56,763 bases of DNA, taken from assembly GCA_025355875.1 (NCBI GenBank), contig JANXYV010000159.1:1-56763 (forward strand), in the 5' to 3' direction. How positions within the stretch are numbered: the first letter of the stretch is position 1; each line of letters starts with the position of its first letter. Below the pieces are notes generated by a model that saw only the letters and a program-made list of their open reading frames with translations, had not been told where the DNA came from and searched no databases. The stretch is from Prolixibacteraceae bacterium (GTDB lineage: Bacteria; Bacteroidota; Bacteroidia; Bacteroidales; Prolixibacteraceae). Shown in pieces: positions 45,301-52,797 of the stretch. The translations under genes and the position numbers were made by a program.

Positions 45301-45819
45301 ATGAACACCGTTTCGTATAAAGACTTCAGTCTTTCATTACTTTTCCAGGGAGTTCAGGGAGCCAGTATTTTCAATACTCCACGAATCCGTCAGGAACGTC
45401 CGGGTGAAGGAACCAGTCCTGCCTTACTCAACCATTATACAAGCGCCAACCCGTCAGATATTCCAGCATTTAATAAAGCGAGTGACTATCAGGCATTGGT
45501 GGCCGCAGGTTATCCGAGTACGATCAGCATCCAGAATGGTACCGAAGGCCAGACCACCAGGTGGGTTGAAGATGGATCATACTTCCGTCTTAAAAATATC
45601 ACTTTTTCATACAACCTTCCAAAGGATCTCCTGTCGAAAATAAAAATGAATCATGCAAGAGTCTATGTTGGAGCAACCAATCTATTCACCATATCGAATT
45701 ACAAAGGGTATGATCCTGAAGTGAGTTCCTTTAATTCAAATGACGCTTCAATAGGTATTGATTATGGTAACTATCCTGCGGTGAAAACTTACACGCTTGG
45801 TTTAGAAGTTACCTTCTGA
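42364..45819 (+). CDS. SusC/RagA-family TonB-dependent outer-membrane transporter with STN domain
   Basis: A 1151-residue outer-membrane porin that imports oligosaccharides with its SusD partner. After a long N-terminus with a second Met-led hydrophobic stretch (LLLMVLGVLQSAASVYSQ) comes an STN/secretin-like signalling domain (about 45-125, KEITIKEAIREIESNSEFRFFYE), the carboxypeptidase-regulatory-like domain (about 140-210, GKVTDSSGASLPGVSVVV), the plug start ATGYGVQKKSDVTGSV, IRIRGMNSIIGGNDALIVIDG, and LKDASATALYGSRGANGVI. The STN domain and the nearby ECF/FecR pair indicate trans-envelope signalling. Its C-terminal end (VKTYTLGLEVTF) is the usual barrel strand. Confidence 0.95.
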   Translation: MKKKRTKDQPGITSRLIRKGLLIMKLSLLLMVLGVLQSAASVYSQTWRYSMNKKEITIKEAIREIESNSEFRFFYEEKKLDASKKVDVDINNGTIDEVLTELFAAQNIEYKVLDNNFIVLKSNGDVSKSAIDLFLEQQKTVSGKVTDSSGASLPGVSVVVSGTTNGVITNADGKFSIANVADDATLKFALIGMKTQEVQVGTQTSLNIVLEEETINLNEVIATGYGVQKKSDVTGSVVSLKAEDLRTLPAQRADQAIQGRAAGVMVMNTDGAPGGNTTIRIRGMNSIIGGNDALIVIDGLQGGNINTLDPNDIETMEVLKDASATALYGSRGANGVILITTKGRQKGKPSVSYNFSYGSQSLVKKLDLMNAYDYASMVNANKMTQDVGNVPVPIFSDSELAGFKKNPGTDWQNEIYQNAPIMTNQISLTGGNDNTTYYFSAGHLKQDGILLNSGYKRLNLRGNLNSQINKWLKAGINIAVINSEGAVNPFGGQDNSTLLSAVPLLTPLWPATVPVRDANGKYSLAPNNNGPTGTWNPVASALGTHTNNYIMDNNFNAYLEMTILKGLTLKVTGSGNIINRDVRTFWDATTLEGIPNNGLAGKGFINQSTSKYFLNSNILTYDKQVEKHHFTFTGVVEEQKQTNNTNNTNASQFAFPDNGLNDLAGAKQKTISSFADERSMLSFLGRIGYTFADKYLLTASLRRDGSSVFGANNKWGNFPSMAAGWRISQESFMENMKSISNLKLRFSWGITGNQGISPYGSLASINSNPGNLNYPYDGTDNTTTTGYALSSPANPNLKWESTTQTNIGLDFGFFNNRLTGTIDMYKKLTDNLLIYRQLPPITGFYGITDNIGSVQNKGLELSIGGDPTVGVVKWHTNVTMTWMKNEILDIGDATEIPFQSSGGGYGTNNMSYLRKGGSFGDWYGLKYLGTWKESERNEAKLFGQLPGDSHFQDVNNDHKIDINDRVKIGNALPKMIYGWMNTVSYKDFSLSLLFQGVQGASIFNTPRIRQERPGEGTSPALLNHYTSANPSDIPAFNKASDYQALVAAGYPSTISIQNGTEGQTTRWVEDGSYFRLKNITFSYNLPKDLLSKIKMNHARVYVGATNLFTISNYKGYDPEVSSFNSNDASIGIDYGNYPAVKTYTLGLEVTF

Positions 45820-45862
45820 TCGGATAATCAGTATCATTTTTAATAAATTAAAACATGAAATT

Positions 45863-47335
45863 ATGAAAAAGATTAAAACATATTTTAACGTTTACATAGC
45901 CGCATTTGCACTTGGCTTGATTGTGCTTAGCGGATGCGCCGATTTTCTCGACGAAACACCGAAAAGTTCCATTGCACCTCAAAGTTTCTACACCACAATT
46001 CCGCAGTGCGAATCAGCAATTTCAGGAGCAATGGCTAGATTATGGGGCGAATGGAATGACCAAAGTTATGGTTATGGGTGGATATACTTTAAACGTGACG
46101 ACCAATTGGCAGGAGGAAATGACAATATCCCGGCTGATTTCGGGAGCTCACTATGGCAATCGCATTGGGCGGCCATATTAAATTGCAACGAAGTGATTAA
46201 AGCGGTTAACCGAGGTTCAGTCAAAGGGGCTAGCGCTACTGATCTGGATGTGGTATTGGCACAGGCAAAATTCGTAAGGGCCTGGAATTATTTTCAGGTG
46301 GTGCGTTTGTGGGGCGGAGTCCCAATTTACAATGAACTCAACGAGAGCGCTGCTTTAAATCCATTGCCAAGGGCAACAGTTGCAGAGGTTTATGCACAGA
46401 TTGTCAGTGATCTATCTTTTGCCGCGGAAAAGCTGCCCCCAAGCTGGAGTACTGATAAAAGAGGACGTCCGACACAGGGAGCTGCAAACGGTTTATTGGC
46501 AAAAGCTTATGTTGCAATGGCTACCAATCCGATGAACGCTACCGAAAATTACGCCAAAGCGAAAGATGCTGCCAATAAAGTAATAACTGGTGGAGTCTGG
46601 AATCTTACTCCAAAGATTGAAGATGTTTTTTTACGGGCCAATGAATACAGTCAGGAAATGATATGGTCTTTTCATTCGAATTCTGCCGATCCGGGTACCA
46701 GTGTACAAATCTGGAATACAAATAAGGGTTGGGGCGACAATGCCGCAGAAGCTACCTTGGATACCATTTGGCCAGCTCAGCCAAGGAAAACGGCCTATTT
46801 AACCACTGTAAATACGGACGGACAAAATTACAGGCAATGGAGCGGAACACAAGCTCCGTATTGCCAGAAATTTGTGCAGCCAAACGTTACTCAGGCTGAA
46901 TGGGATGCATATCAGTCGCAGGCAAATTTTCCAATTATCCGTTTTGCCGATGTGCTGTTAATTTATGCTGAAGCTTCGAATATGGCTTCCACTGGTGCAA
47001 ATGCTTCGCAGGACGCATGTGACGCTATCAACAGGATCATTGACCGCGCAAACGGAGGAGATGGAATTATTAATCCTGACACAAGGGCTTCTCGGGCTAC
47101 TACTGCCTGGACAAAGGCTGATTTTGACAAACGAGTAATTCAGGAACGTAATTTTGAACTTTGTTTTGAATACGACCGTTGGTTCGACATTATCCGTAAA
47201 CACTTGCTTCAGGATCCAGCTGTTAAACCTCCATATCTTGGATATTCGTATAAAGAATCAGATTACCTCTGGCCTCTCCCGAAACTGGATATCCAGAATA
47301 ATCCGCTGCTAGTGCAGAATCCGGGATACAAGTAA
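45863..47335 (+). CDS. SusD/RagB-family substrate-binding outer-membrane lipoprotein
   Basis: A 490-residue surface lipoprotein (signal to VLSGC, Cys25). SusD pattern: DFLDETPKSSIAPQSFYTT after the Cys, YFQVVRLWGGVPIYNE, AKAYVAMATNP in the TPR-like helices, and the C-terminal VIQERNFELCFEYDRWFDIIR and YLWPLPKLDIQNNPLLVQNPGY. It caps the SusC transporter and binds glycan; it starts 44 bases after the SusC stop and ends before a strong hairpin. Which glycan is bound cannot be told. Confidence 0.95.
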   Translation: MKKIKTYFNVYIAAFALGLIVLSGCADFLDETPKSSIAPQSFYTTIPQCESAISGAMARLWGEWNDQSYGYGWIYFKRDDQLAGGNDNIPADFGSSLWQSHWAAILNCNEVIKAVNRGSVKGASATDLDVVLAQAKFVRAWNYFQVVRLWGGVPIYNELNESAALNPLPRATVAEVYAQIVSDLSFAAEKLPPSWSTDKRGRPTQGAANGLLAKAYVAMATNPMNATENYAKAKDAANKVITGGVWNLTPKIEDVFLRANEYSQEMIWSFHSNSADPGTSVQIWNTNKGWGDNAAEATLDTIWPAQPRKTAYLTTVNTDGQNYRQWSGTQAPYCQKFVQPNVTQAEWDAYQSQANFPIIRFADVLLIYAEASNMASTGANASQDACDAINRIIDRANGGDGIINPDTRASRATTAWTKADFDKRVIQERNFELCFEYDRWFDIIRKHLLQDPAVKPPYLGYSYKESDYLWPLPKLDIQNNPLLVQNPGYK

Positions 47336-47364
47336 TATTTAGTTTGATTATACAGTTATTTTAC

Positions 47365-47402
47365 AGGTGTGTCATGCAATGTTCAAAATTGCATGACCAC
47401 CT
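47365..47402 (+). terminator. Long hairpin after SusD, probable terminator or structured 3' end
   Basis: AGGTGTGTCATGCAAT (47365-47380) pairs with ATTGCATGACCACCT (47388-47402) over 15 base pairs with one bulged T. The T tract after it is weak, so it may be a stabilising 3' end for the susCD transcript rather than a clean terminator. Confidence 0.5.
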
Positions 47403-47439
47403 TAAGTTTAAATCTCCTTCTTAAATTAAGCTAAGCAAT

Positions 47440-48561
47440 ATGAAGCATTCTTTCAGGGTGGTTCGGACAATGATTTGGAAATTTATCCAGGTTTGTTTCT
47501 GCTTTTTATTATTCAGCAACTGTACCCAGCAAATGCCCAAGCAGGTTGTAAAAGAAAATAACCCATTGTTAATTATGGCGCAACGACCTACTCCGGAAGG
47601 ATATCCTGCGGTAATTGTCAAAAATATCGAATACATTGAATCGCTTCCGTTCGACGGAATGTTTCTAAATTCAGTTTCGGGCTGGAATCTGATGAACGGA
47701 CAGCCAGTCAGTTGCGATTCGATTTACAGCGAATTTTCTATCCTGGAAGGCGCTTTCAAAAAATTTGACAACAATTTTATCTCCGTCTTTATCCATTATC
47801 CCGGCGATTTATGGGACGATCAGGCCTGGGCGGTAACTGCCCAAAACTTTGCTAACATGGCAAGAGTGGTTAAAACGCTTGGTTTCAAAGGAATTTTATT
47901 CGATAATGAAGAATACAGGATGCCAAAGTGGGTAAATTACGGCGAAGATTACCGTAATCCGAAATACAATTTACAGCAACATGGGAATCAAACCTCGCTT
48001 CGCGGAAAGCAAATCATGGAAGCCATGGTGTCTGTATTTCCTGAAATTGCTGTGATCCACATGCACGGTCCATACTTATCGGAACCAAATTACCGGATTC
48101 CAAAAGTCAACTTGAAGCAATCACCAAGCTGGGATAAACTGGAATTAATGGGGCCATTTTTCGTTGGGATGGTTTTGGGCAAAGGACCGAACTCATCCGT
48201 GATTGATGGCGGCGAACAATACCAGTACCGGACTGAAAAAGATTTTAAAGATTCATATGATCTCCGGAAATTCGAAATTGCCTCCGAAGAGACCAATTCC
48301 TGGTTTATCCCGGTTTCTTTGAGAAGAATCTGGCCGAATCAGGTAGAAATTGCTTTTGGCACTTTCGATATTGCCTGGGTAACCGGTTATCCGATGAATC
48401 ATGAAATTATGAAATCGACTCTGGCCAATGCCTTAAAAGCTACCGACAGATATGTGTGGTATTATACCGAAGGTGGCAGTTGGCTGCGGCCAGGCAAAAT
48501 GCCCAAGGAATGGCTCGATGCAGTTGTCGAAGCAAGAAAGGCAGTCCTGAATACAAATTAA
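47440..48561 (+). CDS. Lipoprotein with putative TIM-barrel, unknown family
   Basis: A 373-residue lipoprotein (signal to LFSNC, Cys28). The body alternates beta-strand-like and helical segments as in a TIM barrel: PLLIMAQRPTPEGYP, GMFLNSVSGWN, FISVFIHYPGDLW, FKGILFDNEEYRMPKW (with Asp and Glu in the position expected for catalytic acids), AVIHMHGPYL, DIAWVTGYPM and YVWYYTEGGSWLRP. I do not recognise the family. It directly follows SusD and precedes GH38-like and GH123-like genes, so a glycoside hydrolase role is likely but unproven. Confidence 0.72.
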   Translation: MKHSFRVVRTMIWKFIQVCFCFLLFSNCTQQMPKQVVKENNPLLIMAQRPTPEGYPAVIVKNIEYIESLPFDGMFLNSVSGWNLMNGQPVSCDSIYSEFSILEGAFKKFDNNFISVFIHYPGDLWDDQAWAVTAQNFANMARVVKTLGFKGILFDNEEYRMPKWVNYGEDYRNPKYNLQQHGNQTSLRGKQIMEAMVSVFPEIAVIHMHGPYLSEPNYRIPKVNLKQSPSWDKLELMGPFFVGMVLGKGPNSSVIDGGEQYQYRTEKDFKDSYDLRKFEIASEETNSWFIPVSLRRIWPNQVEIAFGTFDIAWVTGYPMNHEIMKSTLANALKATDRYVWYYTEGGSWLRPGKMPKEWLDAVVEARKAVLNTN

Positions 48562-48639
48562 GAATGAAATAGAGAGATTGTTTTTTGATACAAATAATAT
48601 GGACTGTAAAAACTCTCGGTTAAAAATCGTTATTAGATA

Positions 48640-48661
48640 TTTTTCATGTGGATTTAGTTAG
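48640..48661 (+). repeat. Dispersed terminator-linked module, copy B
   Basis: TTTTTCAT-GTGGA-TTTAGTTAG corresponds to copy A at 33735-33761. Like copy A, it stands just before a strong terminator hairpin in an intergenic region. Confidence 0.45.
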
Positions 48662-48671
48662 TTATTAGCTC

Positions 48672-48828
48672 GCAAGTTAGGTATTGGGAAGACTCTGATA
48701 GAGGACGTTTCCTTTGTCAGAGTTCTTTTTGATTATTAAATCAGATTCTGATTAACCTTGATTTTGTTGGCAAGTTAACTATTGAGAAGACTCTGGCAGT
48801 GGACGTTTCCTCTATCAGGGTACTTTCG
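48672..48828 (+). repeat. Two tandem ~59-bp hairpin repeats, 98 bp apart
   Basis: Copy 1 (48672-48730) and copy 2 (48770-48828) share GCAAGTTA, TATTG, GAAGACTCTG, AG, GGACGTTTCCT and TCAG in the same order. Both fold into a long stem with loop CGTT; the stems differ mostly in paired positions. Copy 2 lies just upstream of the DUF5054 gene start. The 300-bp gap 48562-48861 contains only these and the module at 48640. Confidence 0.7.
48692..48730 (+). terminator. Terminator hairpin (repeat copy 1)
   Basis: The stem ACTCTGATAGAGGA (48692-48705) / TCCTTTGTCAGAGT (48710-48723) pairs at all 14 positions if two G-T wobbles are allowed, loop CGTT, then TCTTTTT. It ends the susCD/lipoprotein transcript. 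Copy 2 (48790-48821) has two unpaired positions and a poor T tract (ACTTTCG), so it is a weaker or leader-type version. Confidence 0.75.
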
Positions 48829-48861
48829 GTTTCACAAGTCAGATCATATTCAAGCAAACTC

Positions 48862-50892
48862 ATGATAAAATTCAGCGCAATCATTTTATTTAGCCTGTTG
48901 TCCATTTCAGGAATGGCTCAGCCCGATACCGTGCATGTGGTTTTTAAAACTCATCTTGATGTCGGGTTTACCGATTTGGCGCCAAAAGTCATCGAAAAAT
49001 ACATGAACGAATATATCCCGAAAACCATCAAAACGGCGCGTTCGTTCGACAAAAACTCTTCTCAGAAATTCATCTGGACAACAGGTTCGTGGCTTATCTC
49101 AGAATACCTCAGGCTTGCTTCTCCTGAAAAAAAAACAGAACTGGAATCGGCCATCAAGGATGGATTAATTTGCTGGGGAGCATACCCTTTTTCAGCCAAC
49201 AATGAGCTGATGGATGCTGCGCTGTTTCGCGGGGCGCTGCAAATTTCCGCCGACCTCGACCAGAGGTTCGGGAAACAAACCCTTGCCGCCAAAATCACCG
49301 ATGTTCCCGGCGAAACCATCGGAGTCGTTCATCTTCTGGACGAAAATGGAATCCGGCTTCTCCACATCGGCAACAACCCTGCAAGCCCAAAGGCAGATGT
49401 GCCGCCTGTTTTTCTCTGGAAAGACCCGCAAGGCGGCGAGGTTGTGGTAATATCCGAAACCATTTATGGCGGAACTACCCAAATTTCAGGATTTCATCAT
49501 ATCCTTCAATTCGAATTTACGAACGACAACAATGGCCCGCAAACCGCTGAAGAAGTCAGCAAAATTTACCGTCTGCTGAAATTGAAATATCCGGCAGCGG
49601 TTATAAAAGCTTCGAGCCTGAATGAATATGCAGCCGAATTGTGGAAATTCAGGAAACATCTGCCGGTTGTTTCACAGGAGATAGGAAATACCTGGATTCA
49701 CGGCGCCGGATCCGACCCTTATAAATATGCCTGTTTCAGGGCGCTGATGCGTTTACGGACGCAATGGCTGACCGAAAAAAAGGTCGATCCGGAAGATCTT
49801 CATTTTAAACAATTCACTGTCAACCTCCTGCTAATGGCAGAACATACCGGCGGAATTGACGAAAAAAGCACCATCGATTTCGACCATTATTCCGTTGCTG
49901 AATTGGGAGCGGTACTGCAAACCCCTGCTTACCAGCGAATGGTGCAGTCGTGGAACGATTCGCGTTCGTATGCCGGTAAAGCAATTGCCGCGCTTGGCAA
50001 TTCGCCGTTGGCAGAGGAGGCCAAACGCGAACTTGAACTTTTAAAACCGGCTGCTCCAGATTTAACCGGTTTCAGTGTGATGGATTTCAGTAAAGAGCTG
50101 AAAACCGCCTATTTTAGCCTGAAATTAAATTCAGAGAATGGTACAATTGAAAACCTTACCGATTTGAAAACCAATAAGAAGTGGACTAATTCGCAGCCAC
50201 TTGGCCTGTTCTGGCACGAAACCTTTTCGGAAGAAGAATATGACCATTTTTTCAAACAATACCTCACGAAACAGGAGGAATGGGCTTTTCAGGATTTTGG
50301 CAAACCGAACATTGGCCGCCACGGCGCGGTTTCGTCGAAAACAGAAGCCAAGGTTTTGCAAGGCTGGACAAAAAATCAAAAGGAAGGAATTTCGTATTTC
50401 CTGAAATTGCAGATTGCTGATGTCCGGCAGCTTTACGGCACGCCGGAAGTGATATGGATTGAACTGTTTTTTCCAGAAAAGAAAAAGGAAATTGTATATA
50501 CCGTTCAATGGCTGAATAAAAAAGCAAGCCGACTGCCCGATGCGTATTGGTTTTCGATGAATTTTAAAGTGAATAATCCAAAACTTTGGACCATTGAAAA
50601 ACTCGACCGCCAGGTTTCTCCGCTGAATGTTGCGCCCAATGGCGCCCGATATTTACATGGTTTTAACCGTGGAGTTTTTTATACTGACAATCAACAAAGT
50701 ATTTCTATCGAATCGCCCGATTGCCCAATAGTTGCGCCCGGAACGCCGCATTTGCTCGAATTTAACAACCGGATGCCCGATATGGGCGAAGGCTGGCACT
50801 TCAATCTGCTGAACAACAAGTGGGGAACCAATTTTCCCACCTGGTACAGCGACGACGCCAAATTCAGGTTTATCGTTCACTTCGACAATTAA
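48862..50892 (+). CDS. DUF5054 protein with GH38-like N-terminal domain, secreted
   Basis: A 676-residue secreted protein (signal to GMAQ, residue 20). I use the ATG at 48862, since a GTG-led frame from 48799 would begin inside the hairpin repeat. The first part has HVVFKTHLDVGFTDLA (25-40) with His31-x-Asp33, as in the zinc site of GH38 alpha-mannosidases, and TTGSWLISEYLR follows in the same order. The remaining body matches DUF5054 proteins of Bacteroidota. GH38 enzymes cleave alpha-mannosides, but the substrate of DUF5054 members is not established. Nine bases separate it from the GH123-like gene. Confidence 0.85.
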   Translation: MIKFSAIILFSLLSISGMAQPDTVHVVFKTHLDVGFTDLAPKVIEKYMNEYIPKTIKTARSFDKNSSQKFIWTTGSWLISEYLRLASPEKKTELESAIKDGLICWGAYPFSANNELMDAALFRGALQISADLDQRFGKQTLAAKITDVPGETIGVVHLLDENGIRLLHIGNNPASPKADVPPVFLWKDPQGGEVVVISETIYGGTTQISGFHHILQFEFTNDNNGPQTAEEVSKIYRLLKLKYPAAVIKASSLNEYAAELWKFRKHLPVVSQEIGNTWIHGAGSDPYKYACFRALMRLRTQWLTEKKVDPEDLHFKQFTVNLLLMAEHTGGIDEKSTIDFDHYSVAELGAVLQTPAYQRMVQSWNDSRSYAGKAIAALGNSPLAEEAKRELELLKPAAPDLTGFSVMDFSKELKTAYFSLKLNSENGTIENLTDLKTNKKWTNSQPLGLFWHETFSEEEYDHFFKQYLTKQEEWAFQDFGKPNIGRHGAVSSKTEAKVLQGWTKNQKEGISYFLKLQIADVRQLYGTPEVIWIELFFPEKKKEIVYTVQWLNKKASRLPDAYWFSMNFKVNNPKLWTIEKLDRQVSPLNVAPNGARYLHGFNRGVFYTDNQQSISIESPDCPIVAPGTPHLLEFNNRMPDMGEGWHFNLLNNKWGTNFPTWYSDDAKFRFIVHFDN

Positions 50893-50901
50893 GCTCAAAC
50901 T

Positions 50902-52659
50902 ATGAAAGAAATTAAAATTCTGACTTTTGTTTTTGTCACACTTTTGCTGCTTTCTTTTACTGAATCCACCTCCAAAGATTTTCAGGAAGCAAGTGACCCA
51001 AATCCGGATAAAACGGCCAATTGGACGGCTGTTCCAAAAGGCTTGAATGCCGCTTTTGCCAGCCCGCTTATCAGGTTCCCTAAACATGCAATTCCTGAAA
51101 TTGAACCATTAACTACCTGTAATTTATCGGGTTGGAAAGGAGAGCGGGTTTACATTCAGCTAGTGATGTGGACAACTGATTCAATTGAAAATATTGAGTT
51201 TAATTTTTCAGTATTCAATTCAGGATTAAATAAAAAATTACCGGGTACAATAGCCAAAGCGCAATTTGTGAGCTACGTTTTGACCGATGAATATGGCGGC
51301 GGCTGCGATACGCGCAAACCCGAAGATTTTAAATCGTCGTTATCGCCCGACATTCTCGACAATGCACAAAGTTTCAGTATGTCGCCAAAAACAAGCCGTC
51401 CGGTTTGGATTACTGTTGATATTCCGGAGAATGCAGATCCCGGAAAATACATGTCGGTTGTATCTTTAAAGGCAAAAAATCAACCTGATAAGGAATTCAG
51501 GCTAAACCTTGAAGTAATTGACCAGGAACTTCCAAAACCAGCCGACTGGAAGTTTTACCTCGATTTGTGGCAAAATCCGTATTCTGTCGCCCGTTATCAT
51601 GGGGTAAAAGTATGGTCGAAAGAGCATTGGGATTTGCTGAAGCCATTGATGAAAATGCTGGCCGATGCCGGGCAGAAAACCATTACGGCATCAATTAACA
51701 ACCGCCCGTGGGGAACGCAAACCGAGGATCCCTACGAAAGTATGATTGTTTGGACGAAAAAAGCAAGTGGTCAGTGGGAATACGACTACACCATCTTCGA
51801 TAACTGGGTCCGGTTTATGATGGATCTTGGAATCCGGAAGCAAATAAACTGTTATTCACTGGTTCCGTGGGGGAACGAATTCTATTATTTCGATGAGAAA
51901 AGCAAGCAGGAAATCAAGCTCAAAGCCGAACCCGGATCATCTGAATATGCCGAAATCCTCACCCCTTTCCTGACCGACTTCAGGAGTCATCTTGAACAAA
52001 AGGGATGGAACAAAATTACCCGGCTGGCTATGGACGAGCGCGCCCCCGAAGAAATGAAAGCCATGCTGAAACTCGTGTCGGATATTGCGCCTGAATTTGG
52101 CGTCAGCCTGGCCGATAACCACAAAAGCTACAAACTTTATCCCGACCAGTTGAAAGATTTATCGGTCGCTTTCGGAGCTACAATTGACGCGCCTGATTTG
52201 GCTTACCGCAAATCGAACAATCTGGTCAGCACCTATTATTTGTGCTGTACAAACAACTTTCCGGGAACATTCACATTTTCGCCGCCCGCCGAAGCGATTT
52301 ACATTTCGTGGTATGCCATGGCGGCCAATTTCGATGGGTTTTTGCGCTGGTCGTACAACAACTGGGTAAAAGAACCTTTAATTGATTCGCGTTTCAGGAC
52401 CTGGCCTGCCGGAGATTGCGCTATTGTTTATCCCGATGCACGCAGTTCGGTGCGGTTCGAAATGTTGCGCGACGGGATTGAGGATGCAGAGAAAATACGA
52501 ATATTAAGAGAGCAGTTTTCTGCCCAAAATCAAACAGAAAAGCTGGCGAAACTGAATGAGCTGGTTGCCGGATTTATGGTAACTCAAGGACCGGCAAATA
52601 CCAATGAAATGGTATCGAAGGCGCAGGCTGGTTTAAATGAGTTGTCGAAAACGCGGTAA
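50902..52659 (+). CDS. GH123/DUF4091-like glycoside hydrolase
   Basis: A 585-residue exported protein (signal about 1-23). An N-terminal beta-sandwich (~40-210, GERVYIQLVMWTTDSIENIEF) is followed by a TIM barrel starting WKFYLDLWQNPYSVARYHGV. A DE pair at Asp378-Glu379 (RLAMDERAPEEMK) is in the position of the catalytic acid and stabilising Asp of GH123 beta-N-acetylgalactosaminidases. The tail SVRFEMLRDGIEDAEKIRILRE is the DUF4091 C-terminal signature. GH123 releases GalNAc by substrate-assisted catalysis, which would fit the upstream amino-sugar genes. Assignment to GH123 proper needs a search. Confidence 0.82.
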   Translation: MKEIKILTFVFVTLLLLSFTESTSKDFQEASDPNPDKTANWTAVPKGLNAAFASPLIRFPKHAIPEIEPLTTCNLSGWKGERVYIQLVMWTTDSIENIEFNFSVFNSGLNKKLPGTIAKAQFVSYVLTDEYGGGCDTRKPEDFKSSLSPDILDNAQSFSMSPKTSRPVWITVDIPENADPGKYMSVVSLKAKNQPDKEFRLNLEVIDQELPKPADWKFYLDLWQNPYSVARYHGVKVWSKEHWDLLKPLMKMLADAGQKTITASINNRPWGTQTEDPYESMIVWTKKASGQWEYDYTIFDNWVRFMMDLGIRKQINCYSLVPWGNEFYYFDEKSKQEIKLKAEPGSSEYAEILTPFLTDFRSHLEQKGWNKITRLAMDERAPEEMKAMLKLVSDIAPEFGVSLADNHKSYKLYPDQLKDLSVAFGATIDAPDLAYRKSNNLVSTYYLCCTNNFPGTFTFSPPAEAIYISWYAMAANFDGFLRWSYNNWVKEPLIDSRFRTWPAGDCAIVYPDARSSVRFEMLRDGIEDAEKIRILREQFSAQNQTEKLAKLNELVAGFMVTQGPANTNEMVSKAQAGLNELSKTR

Positions 52660-52797
52660 GTTAGTATTGCCCTTCGGTACAATTCTATTATTAATTGACC
52701 GATTTATAAAGTATATTTAGTGCCTTAAGAAATCAATGTAACACCAAGAAAAATTCATAGTTTATTCTAATTCAAATCATTAATTTAAATTTTTACA

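Noticed and set aside
48799-48861. Longer start (GTG) for the DUF5054 gene
   Set aside because: The added residues are encoded by the hairpin repeat and precede a clean signal peptide that starts at 48862.
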